This document shows, piece after piece, positions 22,921 through 36,800 of a DNA stretch of 64,000 nt. Below the pieces are notes generated by a model. The model saw only the letters and a program-made list of their open reading frames with translations, was not told the origin of the DNA and searched no databases. A program made the translations under genes and the position numbers. Source of the stretch: Haemonchus contortus (lineage: Eukaryota; Nematoda; Chromadorea; Rhabditida; Trichostrongylidae); assembly GCA_000469685.2 (NCBI GenBank), contig LS997567.1, positions 42,714,775 to 42,778,774 of the forward strand, written 5' to 3'. The first letter of the stretch is position 1; every line of letters begins with the position of its first letter.

Positions 22921-25200
22921 AGTCGATGATACGAGAAATTACAGGGTGTCCCTGGGTGCAAGTGAAATAACACCACAGCCAATGGATCTACTGAGTTTCG
23001 ACTCGGGCAATTCCTCAGACCTTTCACACACTTTCCATCACTCTTCCTCTCTACCTCTCTCTTTCACTTTCACTTGTTTCCTCTCTCCCCTACACAAACT
23101 TATTTATTATTTATTTATATATTTATTTATGCATCAAAGTGACATGCCCGACCACAAAAGGGAGTGGTAAAAAGACAACCAAGATCAAGGAAACGATAAG
23201 GAGCAAAAGGAACGCAAAGAAATTAGAAAAACAGAAGAAACACAAAGAGCGCACTCAGAAGTAAACATTGGAAAGTAACATTGGAAGTAAACACTGGGAT
23301 AAGGGTACAACAACATCTTAACACGCAAACAATAGTACATGTTACGAGTAAGCCCACATGAGGGAGGAGGTAGTCTTACAGACAAGGGAAGTCAGAAAAT
23401 GTGTCGATAGATAAAATCTTCTCATACGTTCAGAGGTAGACGAGCTTTCCCCGAAAAGCAGCACTCAGTAGCCTACAGACAGCACTTGGCAATGATGCCC
23501 TTGGCCATCGAGGGAACATAGGGATCCGCCGAACCCCAAAACACGGATAATCAAGGAATAGAGCGGACTGCTATTGTTGAGAAGGCTCAATTCAATTCGA
23601 GTGGCTGTTTACTTTGTTTACCTGCCCTGTGAAATACATTTTGAGGGAAATCTTTAACGGCCTCCTGCCAAGAAAGTACAACCCATAAGTGCTAACGAGA
23701 CTCTTCGAAAGATATCTTCCTGGCTTAATCAGAAGCGAAAGTCTTGGATTATCTTCAACTTCCGACAAGATCTCGAGTCGGAAGTAAACCATAAGGATCA
23801 AGTATAAAGTCTTGGGGCGTCAATCAATCCCGTCTGTGGGATGTACCCACGCACTCGACTTTCATTCAGAATCATAGGAAGGAATTCAGTCCGTATGTGG
23901 CCTATACATTGAATTGCGGTAGCACAGTCGATGTAGAAGTTAGTGCTTTTACCTCCCAGACAAGTCTGGTATCGACTAGCCGACCCCAGAGGAATGGAAG
24001 GCTTGGTTGGCCTAGGCGGATATCAATCCGAGATCCGAACCCGTGACCATGCGTGTGTGAAGTGCGCCACTTGCCACTACACCACCTCGGCCTAGACGTA
24101 CATTACTGCAAATAAGTTCTAAATAGCTACATATTGCGAAAAAGAATCTGAAAATAGCTGGTGTCAAAATGATAAAGGGAAAAGTGTTCATATGGAATGG
24201 AAACAGCATCAGATGGAGATGTGAGCCTATTCGAAACCCTTTCAGATATCGTTTTATCAACAGCCATCAGGATAAGATTCAAAGTACACTCTGACTGATC
24301 GATGGATGAACTATGGACGTGTTTCCCAACTAATCCAAAGAGACGATAAGAAACTTACTGAAAACTAGCAGTTAGCAATGATGGTGACTGTTTTTTCACA
24401 TTTCTTGTGAGAGCCTGAACCGCTCTGCCTCACCAATGAGCCGTGTTCAGCTCCCGAAAATCGGAACTTTGGGTTAACGTGCCTGATATCACCGAGATCA
24501 CCGAAAAACAGGAACATGGAGATGGAGATGTGGATACTGTGCTCCCACACGGGGAGATGAGTTATAGTTGAAGGGTAGAAGAAGTTTCTCAAGTTCATGG
24601 TTCTTCACTAGCTCAACCCGCTACTGGCAGTTCCTCTTTTCGGACAATTTCGTTTACAAAAAAATTAATTATTGAGCTTTTGTGTAAAAGATTGTAACCT
24701 AACCTCCTCTACCTTCGGAATAGGTCTCAAAGTATGACTTAAAGTAGTGCTAAACACATTATCACCACTTAATTTAATTATTCCCTCTCCGATAAATCCG
24801 GCAATCCAACAAGATCTGAAAGGCCGAAGACTAGCAAGGCCTGAACAACATCGATCCTTGGACATACACCTCAGATAGGGGCGCTTTAGGCGTTGCCCTG
24901 GTCTGACTTCCACAAAATTGTGATATAGTTTTCTTTTTAAAACGGATGCATTGACGCAGATGAAGTGGATAGCTCTGAAAGACGACTGACAAGTAGATCG
25001 TTCATCAGGCGGTAGACCTGTCAGTGCTTTTGCTTAGGCAAAACATACGGGTTTCTACTTAAGAACTTAGTAATATTGGATTGTGTGTTGTGCCATTACA
25101 AGGGTTTAAGGGTTTCATTAAAAGTTTTAATAATTCTCTATTCTTTATGAGGTTTATATCAAATAAAAGGATGTGATTCGGTTGATTCAGACGAGATGCC
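22921..25200. other. Intergenic region with simple repeats and a SINE
   Basis: Holds a ct-rich tract (23030-23085), a tatttatt tract (23100-23135) and the reverse SINE at 23795-24096. No exon with paired splice sites was recognised. The ORFs at 24365-24598 and 24665-24913 on the minus strand look random. Confidence 0.45.
23795..24096 (-). mobile_element. tRNA-derived SINE, full-length reverse copy
   Basis: The best-preserved head in the window. Read on the minus strand it begins ggccgaggtggtgtagtggc and contains GTCACGGGTTCGGATC, a box B-like tRNA segment. The body has cagacttgtctgggaggt, ccacatacgg and gattctgaatgaaagtcg, and the tail is gggattgattgacgcc followed by ccaagac. About 300 bp in all. 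The head resembles a decayed tRNA without a 3' acceptor arm. Confidence 0.87.
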
Positions 25201-25529
25201 ATATGAAATTTTGTGCCGGTAACGGAATATCTTGCCTTTTCACAAGATTTTTACCATTGCGGAACTTTCTGAATTTATGATTGAAAGCTGGAAGCTGGCT
25301 TTACTTCGACATCCTGGGGAATTGATCTCCAGTATCTTCATAATCTCCAGAATCTGCCTTCCGACACGTTCAGTTATGTTTTTCATCATTAGAAAAATCT
25401 TCGAGCACAACATGAAACCAAGCAACTTTTTGAGAGTGAGTGACGCCAAGGAATTGAAGTTCAGCTGGTCCGACAATTTTGTTAGAAGTGTTCGACCAGA
25501 TCAGTCATTTTATGGATCTCTTGAGATGT

Positions 25530-25720
25530 CGAACGAGCACCAGGAAGGGACCCGGGATGGCCGGACTTCTTCACGAACAAAAGTAACGCTATGCTTCCTG
25601 TCTCTCGAGTGTCGATCAACTGGACCACTCTGGCACACGACAAAGACGAATGCAGACGTTACCGGCCCCTGCTCGAGTCATCTATGGACGACAGGATGAC
25701 AGGACACGAAGGAGCAGAAC
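25530..25720 (+). pseudogene. LINE (RTE-like) C-terminal remnant
   Basis: In one + frame the sequence reads RAPGRDPGWPDFFTNK, then SRVSINWTTLAHDKDECRRY, then RPLLE and MDDR. This matches the C-terminal signature I know from nematode non-LTR retrotransposon polyproteins (GRP..RW.DFF, then HW.TLARDR..W, then RPL). The reverse transcriptase core is not visible upstream, so this is a 5'-truncated or decayed copy. A long overlapping ORF (25232-25699) in another frame is unrelated. Confidence 0.6.
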
Positions 25721-25849
25721 AGGACTTTCTGCAGTATAGCATATCGCATCCTAGCGAAATTTTATTAAGTCAAGAGGGAGGTCCAGCAATCGATACTTTC
25801 GATTGCTACTGCTGCTTGGAAGGAAAATTGTATCCTTTTGAGGGGACGT

Positions 25850-28734
25850 AGCTGATCTTAACGGGATTATAATTTTTGTTTCCAAATTAGCACCTTATGA
25901 TTACGAAGTCATCGCCATGCCATCTGTTTGAACGTAATATAACTGAACTCTCGCCCAAACTACCTTACCACCTTTTCCCCAATGCCCCTTCAGATTCGGC
26001 TATTCAGGGCTTATAGTGAAGTCTGCTGCTGACGACCGCGCCCCGCATTTAAGCTTTCTCAACCCAGAACCTAGAATGAACACCGTAAGAAGCTCGCAAA
26101 ATGGTATTCCATGGATAAACTCGAGTACGGATTAGGTTGCAGAGAAAGAAGGAAAGGATTTGGCAGGCAAAGGAGTCGAAACTCAACAGCTAGTCCCAAA
26201 CTCGAAAAAAGTTTCTGTCGGAAGCTAGGATGTCCGTTGCGCAAAACTGAATGAAGGTTGATCAGCCGTCACGCTACTTTGATGGTTGTTATTTCTCTTA
26301 CGAAGCTTATTTCAACTTTATGCTGCAAAATTCAAATTGGAGACGTATTTTTGAAAATAGACAGCCGACATTATCAGACATTATCTGTTTGAGTAGAAGT
26401 AGCTCAATGAGTCACATTGCAAGACCCCCCCCCCCCCCACTTGAGCAAAATATCAGATGCTATTGCCATTCAGATTCAGGTGTCACTAACTACGGTTCAG
26501 GGTGCAATCGCACACGGCTGAAATCTCGTCCAAACACACTGTCACACTATGACACCCCTCGTGCAACCAGTGCAATACAATAAATTACAATGAATTCAAG
26601 TAGCTTTATAAATCCGTATGTGTTCTACACATTTTGCTCATTTCCTCGTTTCCTCGTGGCCGATGCACTAGTCTCCACCATCACTTCCATTGATCAATCT
26701 AAAAACTGTATCTCAAAACTATAATTGTTTCTTTATAGGCACAGTTCACCATAAAAATGGTTTCTGAGATTCTCCTATAGTATGAATTAGAAGCTCCCCT
26801 TATACCATACTCGCCGTAATAAGCTCGAAAAACTCCCTGGATATAGCACAATAGGGTGCCGGAGACTGTATCGTGTGAATGCCACACCCATAATGGACGA
26901 ATTTCAACGGTTTTGTAGAGGCTACACTATCTCATGAAATTCCTGTGTAGGAAGTTTTACCAACTTGTCATAACCCATGGCGATAGTGAAAGGTAGTTTC
27001 GGACAATTTCGGCTTGATGTAGTCATCTCTTCGCGCAATGGGAGCAAGTTAAATCTCGTCCAAACACGCACTTACATGCCATTCCGGTCACAGTGATCTC
27101 GTACAACCTCGATTCCACTACTTTTCAAAAACCTTGAAGTAAGCGGATTTTCTCGCTTTCTTCGTCGCCGATGTAGTCCTCTACATCAACACTTCCACTT
27201 TTCTTCCTAAAAATGCCTTCCTATAGCCTTTAGGTAGTAATAGGTGTAAAATTCTTCCATAATCTTCAATTAAACTGATTACTGTGTACTGGAGGACTCA
27301 CATTGCCGTTCTTTTCGTCTCTGGGATAGGACTCACCATATCACCAAATTAAACTGCTATCAGAAACTTTTAATTTAGTAAACACGCTGCTATTATTCTA
27401 CTCAATCTTCAGTTTTTGGACAAATAATTACTTTCTTATGCTACAACAGATTCCATCATCGACCATTTTACTATACAGGTGAAATGGTTTGCTACCGGAA
27501 CTTATAATTTTATAAATACACGGCATTCTTTTTTTTTCGATCTCTACTGGAACGACAATTTTTCCAGCGAGAAAAATTCATTTGATCATCAGTTTTGGGA
27601 AGAATTTTCAAGGTCGGTTAAGTTTTCATCCCCTCGCTCGTGGCTCGTAGATCTCACATCGCCTGCATATGCAATGGGGGTAGGACGAGGTGCACATTAA
27701 GCTGCGTCCAAGGATATCGACGGACGTTTTTCTTCCATCGGCCTTTGCGCAAATCACATCGGCACAGTTTTTTCCGGTGCTTCTATAGCAACGGGTACAG
27801 CCAGCACACTGGCTGCACTCTGAACGCTACACAACGCGCTTCAATATATAACTTGACACTTGGAATGAACAGAATAAAAGTAATACAACAAGTTAAACTT
27901 TTTTCGTCAAATTGTACTATCATGCCTCTAAGACGATTATGGACGAAAGCTGGTAAAGATAACGGTCAAACGTGCACGTGCACGTGCACAATTCTGATCT
28001 ACCGACTATCTGGGATAAGCCGTGTACAAGACTAGACGACCATTTCCCGGAAAAGACCATTGATATACAGCCAGTAAAAGAGCCGCCACAAATTCAATAT
28101 ACTCCACTAAAAATCGACCCAGCCGGTATAAAAGAAACGTCGCCTTCTTCCACTGCACTACCACACCATTATATAAGAAGTAAACTATTTATATGGAGAA
28201 CACGGTGTTTTTTTTTTTCAAAAAAAAAAACTATCACACCCACAATTCGGAAGTTTGAACAGATTTTTGATTTAACACATCAATCGGTGGTAGAGGAGCG
28301 TGAATACCTTCTCGTGGTCGTTACAGTTTAGAAAATCAAACCGACTGATTTGTAAAAACCTTGCACTACGTCATGCAGTTGTCATTTAGTGACCCATATC
28401 GATGTTTTACTCATCATAAACAACTTTAGTTCCAATTAGTTAATCAAAGACAAATTGCGGGCTTGCTTGGCCTCATAACTTATTATCATGTTCCGAGTCA
28501 CTTCCCTTCGTTTCTTGATAGAGTACACAGGATCGACAACTATTAGTATCAAATATAGAAGCGCCCTAAATCGAGTGGGGCTAAATCGATCCCAGGCTAT
28601 CCGTACATGACACTTCCTTCACCATTACTTGAACCACCACCTGTGAACTCTAGAGAGAATATGCCATGTAATGCCATAAATGGTCAGGTCTTGAGCAAAA
28701 CAACTTTTATTCATTCATTTGATTATTTTTATTA
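25850..28734. other. Intergenic region, no assignable gene
   Basis: Contains a poly(C) run (about 26425-26437) and stop-rich frames. A + strand ORF at 27972-28331 (starts MHVHVHNSDLPTIW) has reasonable composition and begins in a gcacgtgcacgtgcac palindrome, but lacks splice context and family resemblance. I see nothing else here. Confidence 0.4.
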
Positions 28735-29040
28735 TGGCGAAGGTGAGAGGTGATGTAGTGTCACTTGGCACACGCAAAGTCACGAGTTCAAATCCTTGAT
28801 CGTTATTCGCTTTGGCTGAGCCTACTATCCCTCCAGGGTCGGCTGACCGTTATCAGACTCGTTCGGAAGGATAAGAGCACTGACTTGTACATGGGCTGGC
28901 CATCTCAAGTTATTGTACGGGCCACATACGCATACAATACGCCACTACGATTCTGAATGGAAGTCGAGTGCGTGGCGCACCCCCAGACGGGATTGATTGA
29001 AGTCCAAAACTTTGTCCCTTTACTTTCTTTTTTATTAACT
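28735..29040 (+). mobile_element. tRNA-derived SINE, full-length copy
   Basis: The head carries gatgtagtgtcacttggcac and box B GAGTTCAAATCC. The body runs through agagcactgacttgtacatg, ccacatacgc, ctacgattctgaatggaagt and gggattgattgaagtcc. It is uninterrupted and serves as reference for the empty site of the mariner insertion at 2702. The short ORF across it is not a gene. Confidence 0.87.
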
Positions 29041-32000
29041 CAAATTATTGCAAGAAAAAAACGTGTTATTTCAGTCCCAATCTTGACGAGAAGCCAAGCA
29101 TAAATAGAACCCCAGATAATTCTCAGTCTCACCTATCGTAAGTGCCCATCTTGGGGGAAAAATAATCGAATTTGAATAGTTCATGGGAAATTGCATGGGG
29201 GACACCAACGTTGTGTTTGACAAATTCAAAAAGAGCAAATATCTCAGCGATAAGTCATCCCACCCACATGAAAAGCACTGAATCAACAGTTCCCTATTGA
29301 CAAACTTTGGTCGAAAGTAAACTCGGATAATTACACCTCTAACTTTGTTCAGAGTACCTACTCATGAATCGTCAACAGTAGGAACATATGTCATTCGTAT
29401 CCATTGAACAAATGGTACTTTGATGCTGCAAATAGCTGGTAACCTAGACTTCTACCGGGTAGACCTCATTTGAAGAAAAATCTGGGCAGCCGGCCTGGCA
29501 GGGCCTATGCTAGATGGTATCATAGGCAGGTGGTTTCTGAGATGGCTTTTGTCCTGACAATGTTCAAGGAAAGAGATTACACCTAAATGCCAGTCAATCT
29601 ACTTGTTAGCATCAACTTCGATGTGCACTGTAATCTTTGTGTTCTGAGTTACTTAAATCTCCATCTAGTTCAGTTAAATAACCTAATTTTTTTTTCTGGG
29701 CATTCTAGCAAAATCGCTTTGCCCATTTGGCTCAATGAAGCGTTGAAATCAGAGATCTTAATTTTCACATTTGACACATCAAAGACCTAAAAACGTCAGG
29801 AATTAAAATGAGCAGGACCTTATGTAAATTAGCTCATTAAGCCTATACAGGGTTGAGCCCATTGAAGTGTCAATTAGCCTAAAAATGGTTATAGTAAAGT
29901 TGAAAACGAAAAAAATGCCTGTTTCCCATATACTCCTGTGAAAATACTTTCTACTAAAAAAGTTTACTTCATGAAGTAAAATCTAGTAAGGATGAAAAGC
30001 TTCTGTGCAAAAAAAAAGGTATTGCCCTAAAATTGCAGTACAATTTATTTAATGGACCAGGATATTATGTAGTTTCGAAAGAAATGAAGAAAAGAAGGAA
30101 AAGAAAGCGAAGAGGAAAGAAGAAGTAAAGGTAGCCCTTCCTCCTATAGAAAGTTTCCTATTCAAATTGCAGTACACCTTGGGCGAACTGATAACCTCAT
30201 AGTACGTTTATACTTCATAAGTTTTCATAGTGCTTCGTGGCCGTGAACGTTCATACTTCAATGATATTACATTTCGATGAAGTTCAAATAGTAAGGAACA
30301 GACAGAGTAATTCCTGTATTCTCTGTAATTTTCTGTAAAAATCTTTTGTAATTCAGAGGAGTAAGAGTTAAGACTTCAAGTACGTACTTGTAAAACCCTC
30401 TTCAAAGGATGCTTTTTCCGACCAACTTCACCCCGTTCAATCAATTTCGTCATTCCTTTACATGACAATTTTGCTTGACTATTTAATCAGGCATCCCATT
30501 CCCTGATTCTTCTCATTTTTTCTTTTTCCTCCTGCTGCTGCTACGTTAGCGAATTTTCTGCTGCAGCAGAAGTTTCTCGAACAGAAAGAAACGGTCTGAA
30601 ATTACAGCTCAAGCGCCCGTAAAGCAAATATAGTCCCTTTTTGTGGAATGCATTTCCACATGAAGTCCCCCCCCCCCTTCTCTTTCTCTTCTGTTTCGTT
30701 TCGCCCCAACAAAATCGGTCGTTCAGTGGCGACGATGCAATAACGATTGAGTGGGCGAATTCGCACTAGGTTTGCAGCAAACGAGCTCAGCGCTACACCC
30801 CACCATCTCATACCTGCACCAATATACACACCTTTTTATACACCCTGAATATCGATTAGCAACGAAGACATTTTCGCGTCCTACTCACAAAAAGTATTTG
30901 TGCGAATTTCAATTAAATTGTGTCGGAAATACTTATTCGAAGAAATACTGGTGACTCACTGTCTTACTGTATGACAAGGGGCATCTCCCAGAGAATATTG
31001 CCAGACATCAAAAAAGTGATTGGGAGATTTTGAACCCAAGAAATGTTCCCATTGAATCAAGCGCTAATCATGAGCACCATGAAAGCCCCCCAAATTCAAT
31101 CGGGTGATTCGTATGGGGCCGGGTATTTTAGTCGGGGAAAAGTCCCGCTTCACAGTTTCCCCTTGTGTTATGTGCCCATCGAAGGACGACATTCATGTGC
31201 ATGGCATATCACCCATTACAAGAAACGTCGTCAGAAAAAAAAAAGAAGTGTCATCGCTCAAGGACGTCTACCATAGCATCTTTCTGTACATCTTCGTTTT
31301 TCCAATCTCGCCCGCCCGTAGAAAACCTTTGCAGAGGACAATCGATATTTCAGAGATATCGCCGTTTCATATACGGAATTCCGGAATGTGAAAGACTTTA
31401 ACCGGGATCCCATTTCAGCCTAATCAATAAAAAACACGACTTCCATTTCAGCCGCTAATGCTAGTCTCTAGACTAAATATCGAGCGATAACTTGTATATA
31501 AGCGAGTTGTAATTACATAAGAGTTTTATGTTGGGTTCACGGAGAGTAATCGAGCCGAACAACAACTGATCCCTCTTACTTTCTACTTTTATTCATTACC
31601 TGACAACTGTCAAGAGTTCAAAGACTGAAATGAAGGCTGACTCATGACCCACCAAAGTAAACATATCACTCCGACAACGGAAAAAAATCTACTTACTTAG
31701 TTAATTACTTACTTAACTAATTACTTAACTTCTTTACCTCATTACTTTTTTGTGAATAAAATTACGAAACTGAGATGAAACATGGTTTTGAGGCCTAATC
31801 TTTAGGAAAAGAACCGAGTCAGGGGCCTCGGGGTGCTGCCATGCCTACAGCGGTACCTAAGCAGCGCGCTCGGCCAACAGTTTCAAGAAGAGCTGACGTT
31901 TTCATTACCTTCTCAACTCGCTTTGTCAAAAAGTAACCGGTGAGTCAAGGTGTCAAATATTAACAGAGCACTAAAACTTAATTGAAAATTATAAGAACTT

Positions 32001-33480
32001 ACTTTGTTACTTCAACGGCAACGACTTGAAACTTCAACCATCAAGAATCATGTTTCTTTTCCGGAACTGCTGTAGAAGTTCAGCGACGGCCGCCCGTACA
32101 GACCATTCAGGTGATGTAAGACTTTGTCATTTCTCGGGTCGGTATTAGTGGACGCGCCAGGCACTCAACTTCTATCTGAAATGATGATTTCCTTCAGAAT
32201 ATTTTCCATTCTAAAGATTTCGACACCAAAGGAGAGAGTACGAAGAGAAGGTGAAAGGGTCATGGATAGGCTTTGAGCCGTGATTTGAGCATTAAACCAA
32301 GTGCTTTCATATTACAATAAAAAGAGAGCGTTGCTATTGTGGTATTATAAATCAAATCTTTCAGCACATATAGTATGGCCACGAAAGGGGCCGGAGTGGG
32401 CTAGTTACTTTCCTCCCAGAATATCAGGAAGACTGAATTGGCTATTTCATGCTACTTTAAGTTTTTTTCATGTCCTTTGGAGATGCACCGGAAATTATTG
32501 AATAGGGGATTTTACACACAGCAAACAGGGCTGAGTGCCTCCGCTTCAGTCGTGTTGTCTAGGCTCTCTTACATACGCGTAGTCGGTGTATCGATTCGAA
32601 AGCGGAAGCGCTTGTGACTGTGAACGGCCCCTTATGTTGGAATCTGCTAAAATAGAGAATGAGACGGTTCAAACAAGGTAAAAGAGCCCGTCTGACTATG
32701 AAAAGACTTGGAAGGGTAGATAATCTGATATCTGAGCGTCTGTAAAGAAAAATTTCAAAAATCCGCAAAAAAGATAATCAATTGGTAGCTACTTCGCGTA
32801 AGCTTTGAAAGGAATGCAAACTAAATCGGAAAGCTAGCTATAGTCGCAAACCTGCAGATTTCATAACACACTATTATTGTAAAAAAATAAAAAAAATAAT
32901 AAAGACAATAAAAATAACAAGGAAAATAATAATTAAAAATAACAAGAAATAAAAATAGTAAATGTAATAATATTTGATTCACTATATACATTCTGCAGTT
33001 CAGTATACTTGTGGGATTTGAGTAATAGTTTATTTAGAATTTGCGTAAATATGGTGTTGTGGCATGGGGCGCGAAAACCACACGCATGGAATATGGATGG
33101 AACCTAACCATCAATTTAACATACAGCCTCACAGCAAATCAGTAATTGGTACTACTTCTTCTCCACTCTACTCTGACTTACTCTGATTCTACTGAGCATC
33201 TACTCTGAGGATATTGCCTTTTACCGATGTTTACTGATATTTATAGGCCATCTTGAACGGCAGTTGCGGATCTGAATAACACGAAGAATCCAAATCCGTG
33301 ACTTGGACGGCATTCACCAATGGGATTACCCAATCGACACCAAAAGCTCCTAGAACCTTCCCGAACATTGATATTTTGTCTAAAAGTGGTTGGTTGGGGT
33401 GGAATGTGTGGTGTGATCACATTGTCAAGTTAGTATTCGTACAAACTTGGAGTCGTTCATCCATAATTGATCCCTTACGT
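29041..33480. other. Intergenic, AT-rich, with simple-sequence tracts
   Basis: Holds a purine-rich gaaa/agga tract (30075-30135), a poly(C) run (30667-30677), a ttac-type tract (31690-31745) and an A+T tract of aataa units (32880-32970). A reverse SINE scrap lies near 32130-32185. Overlapping ORFs at 31043-31401 share no splice signals and I do not call a gene. Confidence 0.4.
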
Positions 33481-33509
33481 GCACCACTGCAACGATGAAA
33501 TCCAAAAAG

Positions 33510-33700
33510 CATAGCGCGGCCGCGATTTTTGCAGACGTGACGCGGCTGTATTCCTGCAAACGTGCACATTAATCACGTCGTACAGCCGCGTCGCCGCCGC
33601 TGGTTGCACTGGCCGCCAACCACTCGTCGATGCGGCGCGTTAAATGCCGCCGCACACGCGGCTGTCGCGTTGCCGCGTGCGCGACATCGTCCGCGAATCT
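33510..33700. repeat. GC-rich repeat block, unclassified
   Basis: About 190 bp of CpG-rich sequence (gcggccgcg, cagccgcgtcgccgccgctg, acacgcggctgtcgcg) in AT-rich surroundings. It shares gcggctgtcgcg with the R3 family near 55605, but no clear inverted ends or duplications were found. A further CpG-rich patch lies at 33820-33850. Confidence 0.45.
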
Positions 33701-33879
33701 TTTACTGGCGATCTTTGAAAAACTCACATAAAACGCATTTTCGGCACTGTCACGAATGACAGCTAGTTAGTTGTACGTAATCCAGTAGCCGTCATTTAAC
33801 GAGGCTGCCTGTACTATGTGACGCGCGCGCGATGCGATGCGACGACGCGACTATACGACATCACAAAAACCGGTGAAAT

Positions 33880-36800
33880 AGCCGGCTTGCACTGACTGAG
33901 GATGCCTTTCAACACTACGCCGATCCGATCCGTTCACCATATGAAATCGTCCAGGATAAACGAGTATACGAAACCGGTGACTACTGCACAGTTTGTACCT
34001 TTTTGTGTGGTATCGACAAAATAGTTGATTAATTCCGAATAAATCGGTTAATATTAAGAATCATGGATGTAACAAGATTGATCCATCAATGTGAATACGC
34101 AACTGGGAAAGAAATTTCTGAAATAATTGATGATCTGATTCACCCATATAAATTTCGCGCTTTACGGAAGGCCTCTTCCATTCATTACTCCAAAAAGTGA
34201 TGAAGTTCACCGCCATGGTTGATTGGTTGATCCCCAATGTATGCGCCACGAATGTCGCTTGTTTAGATATTACTGAAGGCAAGTGGATGTGTTGGCGATG
34301 TATGCAATAGGTTTATTGATTGGAAGATGTAAGACTCAGGTTCTCCAACTGCTCAGGCATAACTGTAGGCAAATGGACCTCCATGAATATCGCACTACTT
34401 GATTCTTCCAGGCTGGAATCAATCGAAGGCCTTTGAAAATGATAGTCGCGCTTTTTGTTATATTAGCTATACTCGAAGCTAAAGCTGATCTAAAGTTCGG
34501 CCTACTTATTCTACATTTAAAAAAATCAGGAATATAACCAGCCATTTTATGAATATCTCTCTCGTAATACCGAGTTGATGCGATCAACTTCAATTGCTGA
34601 GCCATGAACGCAACAAAGAAGGCAATTACGGGAGTGTGCTAGAAATAAAGATTCTTAGTCAACATTTCAATTTCAGGCTTTCCCCACTCTTCTTATGCCA
34701 AACCATCATCACGTTCAGATAAAAAACGGGATGAGTAACTACTACAATACTCTATTCATTATAGTACCCTTGGGCAGTAGTCAAATACTTTGAGGGTTTA
34801 CCGCTACCGGATGGCTGAACAACTTTACTTGTTTGAATGCTGATGTTGCCTAACCCGTACAGTGATAGATTAATATAATTATTTATTTATTCAATATTAT
34901 CGAATATAACCAAAAGATATGCCGTCTTAAAGATATGCCGTCCTAAGGGAATAGACGTACTTTTCACGAAAAATCCCATCAGAAGTACAATAATGGAAAC
35001 ATCAAAAACACACTAGTGTAAGGAAAAGAAAATCCTGTTGAGAACGGAGCACCATAGGCATACAATACCAATGCAGTACAAATTACTGGGCGTCTCTAGG
35101 TAGTAGTAACTTTCACAGATAGGTACTGTAAAAAGTAAATTGCATTACAAGAGTAGAAACCATCCACCATACGATGTTTTTGGAAAATGATATCAAACGA
35201 GCGCAATGGTTCGAGATCAAGGCATTCTTGATCGATGGTAGAGCATAGATTGTAAACTAAAGTAATGCAATTACGAAAGAGTTCCGAGTATTGTTTTTCC
35301 TACAGAGAGTAGTACTGTGATCTTCGTCAGCTGAGTTTCATCTCCTTCGCTGCATGGGGTTCATATAGGCCTGCCAAGACACCGAAACACAGGATTACTG
35401 GCCATCCAGGTAAAAGGGCAGACTGGATTCATGTTGAAACGCTGGACTCTGATTACCAGAGTGAGTCAGAAACTCTTACTTGTAAAACCTGTCTGTTTAC
35501 TATCAGTTTATAGGAACTTTATGTAACTTTAAGGACTTGGCGGCCATCACATCGCATTGAGTAGATGCTCGTTACTTACAAGTAATTGTTTTCAGACTAG
35601 ACATTTTTGATCAACCCTGGTTCGATTGTCGACAAGGACGATGTTTCCACTGTCTCGAGTGGGTTCAATTCTCTACACTGTTGCGTTCTACTTCTTAACC
35701 GAAATGGTTTCCCTGTACTGTACACTAGTGCATTCTCATTTACTCGATAAAAGATGAGTCGTTCCACCAAAATAGTCATTCAACGATGATAGACAGCGTC
35801 GGTTTCTGAATCGGACCTCCATTTCGCATGCTCATTGGTGCTACGGTGATGTAAAGAGGGCTTGGTCGTCACTTTTTTCCTGCACGAAACCGTCGGCAAT
35901 TCTTCGGTCCGCGCCTAGATGGTACTTTTTTTCCGGGTTGACATCGACCTTGGATCTAACAATGAGTCTTTAAGATCGCAGACTCATTTGTTTTGCTTTT
36001 CAAGGAGAACACCGAACAACAAAAAAACCGTCTGCAACGACTAAATTGTAAAGTGAGCAGACCCTATTGATGACTGCTTGCGTTTCGTAACGATCAAAGA
36101 AGACGTGGCGTATACTGTGTCATATACTGTTTAGGGATTGATTCTAATTGGTTGGACATGTGTTAGGAACCCATTTGGCTGGCGAAATTACGCTATAAGT
36201 GGTTACATTACTACTACTGTACACAGAATAGTAAGAACTACTACGTCACCTATTCTCACTTTTTTCGACGCGAGACACATCGTCATGTTTCCTCCTGACT
36301 GGGATCTCGAGTGGTCCCAATGAAAGGTGCAAAGTTGTATCTTTGGGTATCTGATTTCAATCTGTGCTTCACATAAGGGCAAGGCTAGGCCACCCACATT
36401 TTTTTCTCTATTAATTCGTAAATTAAGTACAAAAGGAATCTCTGATGATAGACAACGCTTCCATGAATGGAAGTATTCAGAGCTTGGTAGCCTCTACTTC
36501 AAGTACTTGCAACCGCGAGTCCGACGAGTGTCCATAACCATTATTGTTGAGATTAGATGCAAATTTAGAAGCTCTAGTGATTCTGACCTGAAATTGAGTG
36601 CGGGGCGTCTCTTGAAAGGCCAAAAATTGAGTATCGCCTATCGAAATGTTCAGTTCTGTTAATTTCGAATTTCAGAACTTCAGTAATCAAATTGTTTCTA
36701 CTTGACAATTGATTTGGTCAACCACTTAGCTCTGAAAAAAGATGCGGGTTACACGATTTGATAGACTGCCCAACTGGAGACTCTGCGTTCAGTACAAGGC

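Noticed and set aside
25232..25699. 155-aa + ORF
   Set aside because: It has no domain resemblance and overlaps, in a different frame, the LINE remnant whose motif pattern is more convincing.
31043..31401. Three overlapping + ORFs
   Set aside because: They are in different frames of the same DNA with no splice context or recognised motif.
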